A stretch of DNA of 64,000 nt from Sinorhizobium psoraleae (GTDB taxonomy: Bacteria; Pseudomonadota; Alphaproteobacteria; Rhizobiales; Rhizobiaceae), in the NCBI RefSeq assembly GCF_013283645.1, contig NZ_JABEKV010000001.1:818699-882698 (forward strand), read 5' to 3'. The position numbers were made by a program, and so were the translations under genes. The notes under the pieces are model-generated. The model saw nothing but the letters and a program-made list of their open reading frames with translations. It had not been told where the DNA came from and did no database searches. Shown piece by piece: positions 28,766 through 36,042 of this stretch; position 1 is the first letter of the stretch; the number at the start of each line of letters is the position of its first letter.

Positions 28766-28842
28766 GGCGGAGTAGCTCAGTAGGTTAGAGCAGAGGAATC
28801 ATAATCCTTGTGTCGGGGGTTCGAATCCCTCCTCCGCTACCA
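28766..28842 (+). tRNA. tRNA-Met, anticodon CAT
   Basis: A complete cloverleaf of 77 bases with encoded CCA. The acceptor arms are GGCGGAG and CTCCGCT (first pair G-U). The anticodon stem GAGGA/TCCTT holds loop A-T-CAT-A-A with anticodon at 28800-28802. The T arm contains GGTTCGAATCC. A D arm AGCTCAGTAGGTTAGAGC is present. The first-pair and D-arm features fit elongator rather than initiator tRNA; tRNA-Ile(CAT) is an alternative but less likely. An accessory region follows directly. Confidence 0.93.
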
Positions 28843-29383
28843 TTCTAAGCCTTGTCCAGCCCGGAGACATAGGTACCAGAACGTACCTAAGAGATGCGTA
28901 GCTCTCTGTCGCTTCCCGTGAATGTCGGAATTTTGACAGGAAAAGTGAAATTTCCGGCATCTTGTCGAAATCCACTCCCAGAACGCACCGTTTTCGAAGC
29001 GGTCTCAAACCCGCTTTGAAGAAGCCTCATCGCCTGCATGTCGCTTCCCGCCTTTGATTACTTCGGGTCGCCAAACTGAGCCCCTACCGGGACCCAGTAT
29101 CGTCTTCAGCTAGTGCGTGTTCGGCAGCCACATCCTCCAACTCACACCAGTGTTGACCATCTCGGTCGCCCGACCAGCGGCAGCCTCAGCATGGCTCGTC
29201 AAAATAGCCTTCGTTATCGCTGCAGGGCTTCTCGATCACCCCATTGCCCCATCTCCTCTTCCACCACGTCGTCGTGCAGGCGTTCGTGGCACTCGGTGCA
29301 AACTGCTCTCGGAAGTCCGCTGTAGGTTGCAGTTGATATTCCCGGCAACCATGGCAAGCTAATCGCTATGGTTGAGGTGAAAC
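28843..29383. other. Noncoding / decayed DNA behind tRNA-Met
   Basis: 541 bases with no intact gene. On the minus strand at about 29214-29377 a short translated stretch contains TYSGLPRAVCTECHERLHDD, which has a C-x2-C-H zinc-type pattern, but it is broken by a stop and continues only after a frame change. I read this as the relic of a small gene. Confidence 0.5.
29214..29377 (-). pseudogene. Possible relic of a small CxxCH zinc-motif protein
   Basis: Translation gives ATYSGLPRAVCTECHERLHD and then DVVEEEMGQWGDREALQR before a stop; in the next frame it continues as DNEGYFDEPC. The CxxCH-x-x-x-H arrangement is seen in HNH-type and other zinc proteins. With one apparent frameshift and no start signal, this is a low-confidence relic and its family is not established. 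Confidence 0.25.
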
Positions 29384-30487
29384 ATGATCTGGTCATTACA
29401 AGTTCTGCGTCTTGTCGCCGCGCTCATGGTCGTCTACCTGCATGCGGCGCTGACAGCTTTTCAGGCGACAGGCTCCAGCGGCGTTCTCCCGCCTGAAATT
29501 CAGATCGCTGGCACGGCCGGCGTCGATATTTTCTTCGTCATCTCAGGCGTCATCATCACGCGCACCGGACGCAACCTCACATGGCAGCAATTCGCCTGGA
29601 AGCGGCTTCGCCGGATCGTGCCGATCTATTATCTGGCATCTATCCCGGCAGCCTTCGTCGCGGCCAAGGCGGGCTTTGGCTGGCGCGAAGTGGTGACGAC
29701 AATCACCCTTTGGCCGGCTCTCGACGTGATGACCGCGCCTATCCTCCCTGTGGCATGGACCCTCTGTTTTGAGATGCTGTTCTACGGCGCGGCGACGCTT
29801 GTGCTGTTTGATCGGCGGTTCCTGCCGCTCCTGCTGGGGCTCTTTGCCATCTCTTGTGCATTCAGGTCGGCAGGGCCGGTGTTTCAGTTCATCGGCAACC
29901 CGATCATTATCGAATTCCTGATCGGGGTTGCCCTTGCCTTCGCGCCACCGTTCCGCGCGGCCTTGTGGGGCATCCCGCTTGGTGCCACCGCCATCCTGAT
30001 TGCCGGCCCACTAGGCATCACTCCGTTTGGCGACACTATTGATTTCCTTCTTGGCAAAGAGGCGTTCCAGCGCGTCCTCGTGTATGGCGTCCCCGCCGGC
30101 CTGATCGTCTACGGCACGATGCAAGTCCGCGCCGAGCGGAGCATTTGGACCTATCTCGGCGACGGCTCCTATACGCTCTATCTCTTCCACACCTTTCCGA
30201 TTTCTCTTTTTCTGACGCTCTGGAACGCCTTCCCGTTGGCGCCGGACATCATCATCCTGGTTGGAGTTATTGCCGCAGTGCTATTTTCATGGCGGGTTTA
30301 TGAGCGCGTCGAGAGGCCCCTGTTGGAGGCGATTAGGAGGCCGCGAATTGGCACAATCGGCGCCTTTGATGATCAGTTCCCGCACCGCCTTTCCTTGCCC
30401 CCGACCGACGGAGTAGGTCAGTTCGGCCTCAAGAAAGGCGAACCCCGCGAACGTCTGCCGGATCGCCGAAACGTCGTTGATCGATAG
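29384..30487 (+). CDS. Acyltransferase-3 (OafA/YrhL-type) membrane protein with chimeric C terminus
   Basis: A polytopic membrane O-acyltransferase, about ten helices. It starts MIWSLQVLRLVAALMVVYLH, the family's first helix with the catalytic His region, followed by GVDIFFVISGVIIT and RIVPIYYL. Such enzymes acylate sugars of exopolysaccharide, LPS or Nod factor. The normal domain ends at about residue 319 (YERVERPLLEAIRR). The last 48 residues are antisense to a DNA-methylase relic on the other strand, so the tail is probably a product of recombination. It lies in the accessory stretch after tRNA-Met with no partner glycosyltransferase. Confidence 0.85.
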   Translation: MIWSLQVLRLVAALMVVYLHAALTAFQATGSSGVLPPEIQIAGTAGVDIFFVISGVIITRTGRNLTWQQFAWKRLRRIVPIYYLASIPAAFVAAKAGFGWREVVTTITLWPALDVMTAPILPVAWTLCFEMLFYGAATLVLFDRRFLPLLLGLFAISCAFRSAGPVFQFIGNPIIIEFLIGVALAFAPPFRAALWGIPLGATAILIAGPLGITPFGDTIDFLLGKEAFQRVLVYGVPAGLIVYGTMQVRAERSIWTYLGDGSYTLYLFHTFPISLFLTLWNAFPLAPDIIILVGVIAAVLFSWRVYERVERPLLEAIRRPRIGTIGAFDDQFPHRLSLPPTDGVGQFGLKKGEPRERLPDRRNVVDR

Positions 30488-30590
30488 CATGAAGTGCCCC
30501 GGAAGCGGCTTCAAGTGCCCGGCCATGATCTTGTCCGAAGAGCGCCTTGCCGTGGTCGCGCTCGCAGCCGAAATACAGGCCTAAGACGTT
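30350..30590 (-). pseudogene. D12-class DNA adenine methylase, C-terminal relic with frameshift
   Basis: Reading the minus strand from about 30580, one frame gives LYFGCERDHGKALFGQD, then, after a frame change near 30525, MAGHLKPLPGHFMLSINDVS, AIRQTFAGFAFLEAELTYSV and GQGKAVRELIIKG. This matches the end of Dam-type D12 methylases (DPPY followed by the GRF-LSLND and ELIIS block). The catalytic DPPY has become GLY, and the N-terminal half is absent. The 3' side overlaps the acyltransferase tail on the plus strand. Such orphan methylases are usually phage or island cargo. Confidence 0.7.
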
Positions 30591-30957
30591 TGCCCGCGGC
30601 GTGCGGGACTAAGGTCCTATGGATTGAAGGTGATGACACCCTAGCTCCATGGAATTCGCCGCGGTGAAGCAACCACAAGAACCTAATTATTTCAGAAAAG
30701 ATTTAGGGCGGGTCCCCTGCCGCAACGGTACGGGGTCCCGCTTGTGTGGTCGAAAGCGAGGTAAGCAAGGTCGACAACTGCCCTATCGGACCACGCCCAC
30801 TCAACAGTCGCCTTCATCAACGGTAGCAGCCATCAAGGTCTTCAGGCATCCTAAGTTATCGGGCTGGACTGTTTTCCGGCTAGCAGGAACGCGAATTTTA
30901 GATCAGAAGTAAGTGCAGCAGTTGCATGTTTCCGACCAGCGTACAAAGGGGGTTGGA
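30591..30957. other. Intergenic region before kinase cassette
   Basis: About 370 bases with no supported gene. An imperfect inverted repeat, GCGGGTCCCC and GGGGTCCCGC (one mismatch), lies near 30709-30743. The promoter of the kinase gene is presumably here, but no clear hexamers were seen. Confidence 0.45.
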
Positions 30958-32061
30958 ATGAAGTTCCGCGTTTCTGACCGCGCAGAGTTTTTCCTGATTG
31001 GGAACCGCAGAACGATTTTCGTCGAATCGTTGCAACGGATTTTTGAACTCGACGACCTAACGGCGTATCTGACCTGCAATCTCGCCGAAGCCATGTCGTT
31101 TCAACAACTGGTATCCGACCTTGTGGCGCGTGGCGTCAACCGGAGTTCCGCCGGTGCATTCGTGAGAAAATATCTCCTTTCCTGGTCCCGTCAGGGATTG
31201 CTGGACATTGTGCTTGACGAGAGCGACGGACCGCCTGTTGACACACATGTGCTTGATCTCGCCGCGACTGCCGCATCGGTGGCATATTACGATCAAGGTG
31301 CCGTCGATCTGCTTCGGCCCGTTTTCGATCATCTGGCGGTGAAGGGCATCGAGGCCCCTTTTTGCTACAATGTGGCAAGGTTCGGCGACCGGCTGTGCAT
31401 CAGCAGGAACGGCTCTCCGGGGATGATCGTCACTGACGCCGAGGCGGCGCCAGCATTGAAGAGCTTTCTCACCGAAGACGTCCTGGCGGCGGTCGGCACC
31501 GACATTGCGCTTCACGCGGCGCTTCTGGTGAAGAAATCGCGGGGCCTTCTGATCTGCGGCGCGCCGGGAGCGGGGAAAACGACACTTGCTATGGCGCTCG
31601 TTGACGCGGGCTTTGATTGCGGCGGCGACGATATTGCATTGATGGACGGCCGGGGTCTGGTGCGCGGGGTGCCCTTTGCGCTCGCGCTCAAGTCCGGTTC
31701 GTGGGGTCTCCATGAGGGGTCTCGCGATGCGATCATGTCCTGCCCGGTGCACCGCCGCCTCGACAACAAAAGTGTCCGGTATGTCGCGCCGGTTCGGCAG
31801 GCGCCGCGCGAGCGTGTTCCGCTGCACACGATCGTGCTCATCCGCCGCCGAAAAAAGGGGCCGGCGGTGGTTTCGGCAGTAGAGCCGGTGCAGGCTCTGT
31901 CTGAACTGGTCGCAGGTGCGTTTACTCCCGCGCGACGGCTGGACATGACCCAATTCCAGAGCTTGCTGAATGTCGTTTCCGGCGCTCGCCTGGCGGAGCT
32001 TGCTTTTTCACGGCTCGATGAAGCCGTTGCGATCCTGGACCGGTATCATGATGCGGAGTAG
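30958..32061 (+). CDS. PqqD-like / HPr-kinase-like fusion protein
   Basis: A 367-residue protein. Residues 1-85 (MKFRVSDRAEFFLIGNRRTI, then EAMSFQQLVSDLVARGVNR and LLSWSRQGLLDIV) have the small winged-helix look of PqqD-type peptide chaperones. Residues 100-367 resemble HPr kinase/phosphorylase: Walker A GAPGAGKT at 201-208 and the GGDDIALMD motif near 222. HprK-related kinases of this kind occur with PqqD-like proteins and nucleotidyltransferases in proposed peptide-modification systems. ATG 30958 is preceded by AAAGGGGG. The downstream nucleotidyltransferase overlaps by 14 bases, showing coupled translation. A true carbon-control HprK role is unlikely. Confidence 0.75.
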   Translation: MKFRVSDRAEFFLIGNRRTIFVESLQRIFELDDLTAYLTCNLAEAMSFQQLVSDLVARGVNRSSAGAFVRKYLLSWSRQGLLDIVLDESDGPPVDTHVLDLAATAASVAYYDQGAVDLLRPVFDHLAVKGIEAPFCYNVARFGDRLCISRNGSPGMIVTDAEAAPALKSFLTEDVLAAVGTDIALHAALLVKKSRGLLICGAPGAGKTTLAMALVDAGFDCGGDDIALMDGRGLVRGVPFALALKSGSWGLHEGSRDAIMSCPVHRRLDNKSVRYVAPVRQAPRERVPLHTIVLIRRRKKGPAVVSAVEPVQALSELVAGAFTPARRLDMTQFQSLLNVVSGARLAELAFSRLDEAVAILDRYHDAE

Positions 32062-33139
32062 CTACAGGGATCTTCTCGCTCTTGCTTCCTGCCTTGATGG
32101 CCGTCTTCCCGACGAGATAGATTGGGACGCCGTCATAGACCTGGCGAACAAGACCATGACGATCCCGTCGCTTGCCGTGGCGGTGGCCAGATTTGCACGC
32201 CAGGACGATATTCCCGAGGAGGTTCGGACCTATCTTGCGGCGATTTACCAGAGAAATTCACAGCGCAATTCACGGCTGAATTCGCAGCTGGAAGAAGCGG
32301 TAAGCCGTTTGAATGACATTGGCATCGAACCGGTTGCCATGAAGGGCGCCGCAATTCTAGTGGCGCAGAGACAGGACGAGATCGGTGCGCGGATGCTTAC
32401 CGATCTGGATATTTTCGTTCGACCCGCCGAGATGGCCAGGGCGATTGCAGCACTGCAAAGTGTTGGCTATGAAATCCGCGAAGACGCCGGTGTGGGCTCC
32501 TGGCCCGGAAATCCAAAGTTCCGTCTACCTGTCGTACTCGCTCGCCCCGCTGATGCCGGCAGCATCGACCTCCATTGCCGCCTGAAGGGTCCAGCCTCCT
32601 TCAGCGACATCGAATGGCTGTACCGCAACGGCAGCCGGATGGCACTCGCCGGAGGCCACGTCTACATCCCTTCGCCGTTCGCCCAGGTGGTCTATCTGAT
32701 GCTGCACGATCAATTTCAGGATGGAGACTACTGGCGAGGTTTGGTCGACCTGCGCCATCTTCTCGACATAGCAAACATTGCGCGTTCCACAGGTGAGATA
32801 CAATGGGAGGTGTTGAGGTCGCTGTTTTCAGCGGGATATGAAAGAAATGCAATCGACACACAAATTCTGACGATAAGTGCATTGTTCAATATCGGGAGTA
32901 CTCCCGCGGCGTTATTCGGCAAGGCCGCGCATTTCCAACTTTGGCGGCGAAAAATCCAGATAGAACGACAATATCTCCGCGCGTCGTTTACGCTTCTGAC
33001 GCTTCTGACGGAATTGTTGCATTATTCATCCTGGGATCGCTTTGGAGGCGAGCCCCATTCTTCCCGGCGGCAGGAAACGAAGCGAAAGCTTCGCGAGTTG
33101 CGGCGTATTTTTCGCCCTGTAGCCCCGGGTAAGGCGTAA
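32048..33139 (+). CDS. Nucleotidyltransferase-family protein (PF14907-like)
   Basis: A 363-residue protein with the nucleotidyltransferase core: AMKGAAIL at residues 97-104, GARMLTDLDIFV with Asp119 and Asp121 as metal ligands, and a third acid in SIDLHCRL (Asp174). These match the uncharacterised nucleotidyltransferase family PF14907, members of which occur in lasso-peptide and related clusters next to HprK-like kinases. Start is ATGATG at 32048/32051, inside the end of the kinase gene. The helical C-terminal part (FSAGYERNAIDTQILTISAL onward) has no known motif. It probably acts on the same substrate as the kinase. Confidence 0.75.
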   Translation: MMRSSYRDLLALASCLDGRLPDEIDWDAVIDLANKTMTIPSLAVAVARFARQDDIPEEVRTYLAAIYQRNSQRNSRLNSQLEEAVSRLNDIGIEPVAMKGAAILVAQRQDEIGARMLTDLDIFVRPAEMARAIAALQSVGYEIREDAGVGSWPGNPKFRLPVVLARPADAGSIDLHCRLKGPASFSDIEWLYRNGSRMALAGGHVYIPSPFAQVVYLMLHDQFQDGDYWRGLVDLRHLLDIANIARSTGEIQWEVLRSLFSAGYERNAIDTQILTISALFNIGSTPAALFGKAAHFQLWRRKIQIERQYLRASFTLLTLLTELLHYSSWDRFGGEPHSSRRQETKRKLRELRRIFRPVAPGKA

Positions 33140-33384
33140 AACGCGCGCAAAAATCGCCAGTGCGTCGTGAATGTTTCGAACAGGACGGCGCGAGGCGCCA
33201 TTCTCATCGACTTTTCGGCATAATGATTTAGAGTTAAAAGAGCTTATTTTTGCTGTTTATTTAACCAAGAAGAATCATCGCTGCGTAGTCCTGCTCCGCC
33301 AAAGTAACGAGATAATTCCCGCTACCAATTTCTTTGGTCCTACTGTACGCTAGATAGGTTATCCAACGCGAACAGGAGGCATTC

Positions 33385-33687
33385 ATGAGTTCTCAGATGC
33401 CAGACGAGCTGCCGTCACGCAGTGAAGAAGACCGGCGCGAGTTTTTGAAAAGCTGCGGCCGCTTCGCAGTGGTGACGCCGCCGGCGGTGACGATGTTGCT
33501 GTCGACGAGCCTTACGTCGAATGCAATCGCCAAATCGGGCGGCAGCAAAGATCACGGCAATAACGGTTGGGGTAACGGCCCGGACAGCACAAATCCTGGC
33601 AGTTCTCACGGCGATGGTGTCTCCCAGGGTGGACGCGGCGGAGGGCAATCGCAGAGCGGTTCCAAATCCGAGAGTATAGGACGCTAG
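33385..33687 (+). CDS. Small Tat-signal, Gly/Ser-rich protein (candidate modified substrate)
   Basis: A 100-residue protein with an excellent ribosome site, AGGAGG at 33374-33379. Residues 17-49 look like a twin-arginine signal: DRREFLKSCGRF, hydrophobic stretch, and cleavage after NAIA. The mature part of about 51 residues has no hydrophobic core: KSGGSKDHGNNGWGNGPDST followed by NPGSSHGDGVSQGGRGGG and a Ser/Lys tail. The NGWGNG...NPG motif looks familiar from small exported proteins of alphaproteobacteria, but I know no function. It follows the kinase and nucleotidyltransferase by 245 bases on the same strand, and I infer it is their substrate. Confidence 0.6.
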   Translation: MSSQMPDELPSRSEEDRREFLKSCGRFAVVTPPAVTMLLSTSLTSNAIAKSGGSKDHGNNGWGNGPDSTNPGSSHGDGVSQGGRGGGQSQSGSKSESIGR

Positions 33688-33720
33688 AGCAATTCCAGGG
33701 TTTTCCGTCCGGGATTGCGA
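33685..33720 (+). repeat. Short repeat, GGTTTTCCGTCCGG core
   Basis: GCTAGAGCAATTCCAGG followed by GTTTTCCGTCCGGGATTGCG; a shortened form of the repeats at 24979 and 46411. It lies directly after the stop of the small Tat protein and may mark the end of the accessory segment. Confidence 0.6.
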
Positions 33721-33973
33721 TCTTAGCGAGAGCGCACGCTGTAGACGCGAAGGAGGATTTTGCGCGGGGGGATCGGGCGGTGGGCTCTTGCCGCAACCGC
33801 ATTTGGATGGCGAGCGGCGGCAATAAAGAAAATGCGTCCTATCGGACGCACAAAAGTTCCCAACAGTTTTCTGAGCTGTTTTGTGGCGCGGTGAGGCTAT
33901 GAACTCCGGAGCAGGGCCTTGCCGTGGCCCGTCGACGTCCTTGCGGTAGATCACGGTGCCGGAAGGCATTTCC

Positions 33974-34558
33974 TCAGGCCGCGCCGCCGGGCATCATCTC
34001 GACAAGGAAAAGACCCGAGGCGATGTCGGCCGACAGCGTGAGAGGAGGCGGCTGGACGAGGATCGCCGCATCCAGTGCATGGAGCGTCGCGGTCACCCCT
34101 TCCGCCGCCAGTGTGACGCTTCCGCGGTGGCAGAAGACGATGAGCTCTCGCGCATGGGATTCGAGCGATTGCGAGCCCTCGACGTGAAGCCGCCGCACGC
34201 GGTGTTTCAGCGCGCTGCGTCGCGTCATGACGTTGAGGTCGATAACCGGGCCGTCACGAAGCGCAGCCGATGTCGGCGCATCGGCGGGGAAGGACAGCGG
34301 CGCATCGGCGACCGTCAGCAGTTTCGGCTGGCGCCCTTCGATCGCGAGTGTCATGCCGGCTCCTTCGAGGATCGAGAGCGTGCGGTCGATGCCGGGGAAG
34401 GTGGAAAAAGAACCATCGCTCGCCACCGTCGCCATGCTGATGCGCCAGTCGAAATCGGAAAGCGACGCGCGGTCCGGGGAGACGGCGATTTCCACGGTCT
34501 CGCCGCCGCCGTTCTTCCACGGCATGCGCCTATATTCGTTCGAACGCAGGATCTTCAT
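33974..34558 (-). CDS. hutD: HutD/Ves-family cupin protein
   Basis: A 194-residue cupin of the HutD family: MKILRSNEYRRMPWKNGGGE at the start with the conserved PWKNGGG, DFDWRISMATV, and FPGIDRTLSILEG. HutD is found in histidine-utilisation operons, where it may limit operon output by binding formylglutamate or a related compound; no enzymatic activity is established. It overlaps the preceding gene by four bases (ATGA type) at the end of the hut operon, so it is clearly part of it. Confidence 0.9.
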   Translation of the reverse strand: MKILRSNEYRRMPWKNGGGETVEIAVSPDRASLSDFDWRISMATVASDGSFSTFPGIDRTLSILEGAGMTLAIEGRQPKLLTVADAPLSFPADAPTSAALRDGPVIDLNVMTRRSALKHRVRRLHVEGSQSLESHARELIVFCHRGSVTLAAEGVTATLHALDAAILVQPPPLTLSADIASGLFLVEMMPGGAA

Positions 34559-36042
34559 GGCGTAGCTCCTTGCATCAGATTGCGCATCCGATCGACGTCC
34601 TCATTCATAGGCCGGTCGTCGGCATAGGTCGATATCGTTTCGCGGATGCAGCCATAGAGGGAGGCCGTCCGTGTCGCCTTGGCTCGGGATCGTGGTTGCA
34701 GATCATAGGCCTGGGCGGCCGCGAGCAACTCGATCGCCAGAATTTGCTCGAGATTGTCGAGGATCGAGAGCGCCTTCCAGGCTGCGGGCGTTGCGTGGGT
34801 GAGAATGTCCTCCTGAAGCGCAGAAGTAATGCCGCCATCGAGGCTTGCCGGTGCCGCCAGGCGGCGGTTTTCTGCCGCGAGCGCCGCGGCGGTGTATTGC
34901 GCTATCATGTAGCCCGAAGAAACGCCGCTGTCGCCCGCGAGAAAGGCAGGCAGACCACTGACGAGCGGGTTCACCAGCCGGTCGATGCGGCGCTCCGAAA
35001 TCGCTGCGAGCTCCGCCGCCGCGATCGCGAGACTGTCCATGGCGAGACCGAGGGCGGCACCGACGGCGTGCGCCTGGGAATGCACCTCCGGTGCTTCCGG
35101 CGTGCCGGAAACCGCCGGATTATCGGTGACGCTCGAAAGCTCGCGGTTCACCACCTCGGCGACGTGATCGAAGGTGTCACGCGCAGCGCCATGGACATGG
35201 GGTATGGCGCGCAGGCTCAATGGGTCCTGGGTGCGGGTGCCGGCTGTTTCGGCAAGCATCGGGCTTTGTGCCAGCCAGTCGCGCAATGTCGCGCCGACCG
35301 CCTGGAGGCCGCGCGATTTCCGCAGCGCCAGCGGCCCCTCGGCGAATGCATTCGCCTGACTGCCCAGGTTTTCGTAAGTCATCGCAGCGGCCGCATCCGC
35401 CCAGTCGAGAAGCCGCTCCATACGGGCAAGGGCCAAGGCAGCCTGGCCTGTGGCGCAAGGTGTGCCGTTGACGAGACTGAGGCCTTCTTTCGCCTCGAGC
35501 CGCAATGGTTCAAGCCCGATGCGGGCAAGGGCGTCGGCGCCGCTCAGCCGGTCTTTGCCATGCACGGCCGCACCTCGTCCGATCAGGACGAGACCGATGG
35601 CGGCGGCATCGGTGAGATAGCCGACCGAGCCACGCGACGGGATCAGCGGAATGATGTCGGCATCGAGAAGTGCAAGCAGGGCGTCGACGGTTTCCATCCG
35701 GACGCCGGAGAAGCCATGGGCGAAGTTGGCAATCTGCGCCGCCATCACGGCGCGCGCCTCGGCGTTCCCGAGCGGCTCGCCCACGCCGCAGGCATGGCTG
35801 AGAATGATGTTGCGCGACAGGGCTCGCTGGTTCTCGCGGCTGATCACGACGTCACAGAGCGCACCGACACCGGTGTTGATGCCGTAGCCGCGGATGCCAC
35901 GCTCGACCAGAGCATCGACGATCCGTCGCGCTTCGACGATCCGCGTGCGGGCGGCATCGGACAAGGCGAGGCGCGCTCCCCCGGCGACAGCAGCAATCTC
36001 TCGCCAGGTGAGGGGGCCGTCGATCGTGATCGTCTCAGTCAT
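34555..36042 (-). CDS. Histidine ammonia-lyase-like protein lacking the MIO triad
   Basis: A 495-residue protein of the HAL/PAL superfamily. Catalytic Tyr53 (GYGINTGVG), His83 (ILSHACGVG) and Asn192 (LVNGTPCATG) are kept. But in HAL the sequence after GSVG is Ala-Ser-Gly, which cyclises to the MIO cofactor; here GSVG (138-141) is followed by Tyr-Leu-Thr. The DNA frame is intact on both sides, so this is not a frameshift. Deamination by the known mechanism should not work. Similar hutH2-type genes accompany hutXWV in rhizobia. It may be an inactive or altered-chemistry lyase. ATG 36042 overlaps hutV by 8 bases. Confidence 0.88.
   Translation of the reverse strand: MTETITIDGPLTWREIAAVAGGARLALSDAARTRIVEARRIVDALVERGIRGYGINTGVGALCDVVISRENQRALSRNIILSHACGVGEPLGNAEARAVMAAQIANFAHGFSGVRMETVDALLALLDADIIPLIPSRGSVGYLTDAAAIGLVLIGRGAAVHGKDRLSGADALARIGLEPLRLEAKEGLSLVNGTPCATGQAALALARMERLLDWADAAAAMTYENLGSQANAFAEGPLALRKSRGLQAVGATLRDWLAQSPMLAETAGTRTQDPLSLRAIPHVHGAARDTFDHVAEVVNRELSSVTDNPAVSGTPEAPEVHSQAHAVGAALGLAMDSLAIAAAELAAISERRIDRLVNPLVSGLPAFLAGDSGVSSGYMIAQYTAAALAAENRRLAAPASLDGGITSALQEDILTHATPAAWKALSILDNLEQILAIELLAAAQAYDLQPRSRAKATRTASLYGCIRETISTYADDRPMNEDVDRMRNLMQGATP

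Noticed and set aside
28799..29008. Minus-strand frame running out of tRNA-Met (ending EEGFEPPTQGL)
   Set aside because: The end is translated from the tRNA itself, a common false call. No support for a protein.
30958..32061. Assignment of the kinase as the HPr kinase of the rhizobial PTS-nitrogen system
   Set aside because: That HprK is short and lies beside manX/ptsH; here there is an extra PqqD-like N terminus and unrelated neighbours.
33215..33345. CtrA-like half-sites (TTAACCAA, GTTAAAAG) before the small Tat protein gene
   Set aside because: The region is generally AT-rich and neither site has a correct second half at N7.
33700..33973. A duplicate of the tRNA-Met 3' end as right attachment site of the accessory segment
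   Set aside because: I looked for the T-arm/acceptor sequence between 33.1 and 34.0 kb and saw no copy.
35620..35640. Possible frameshift or sequencing error explaining the missing MIO triad in the HutH-like gene
   Set aside because: No alternative frame around this site gives Ala-Ser-Gly, and the frame is well conserved on both sides.
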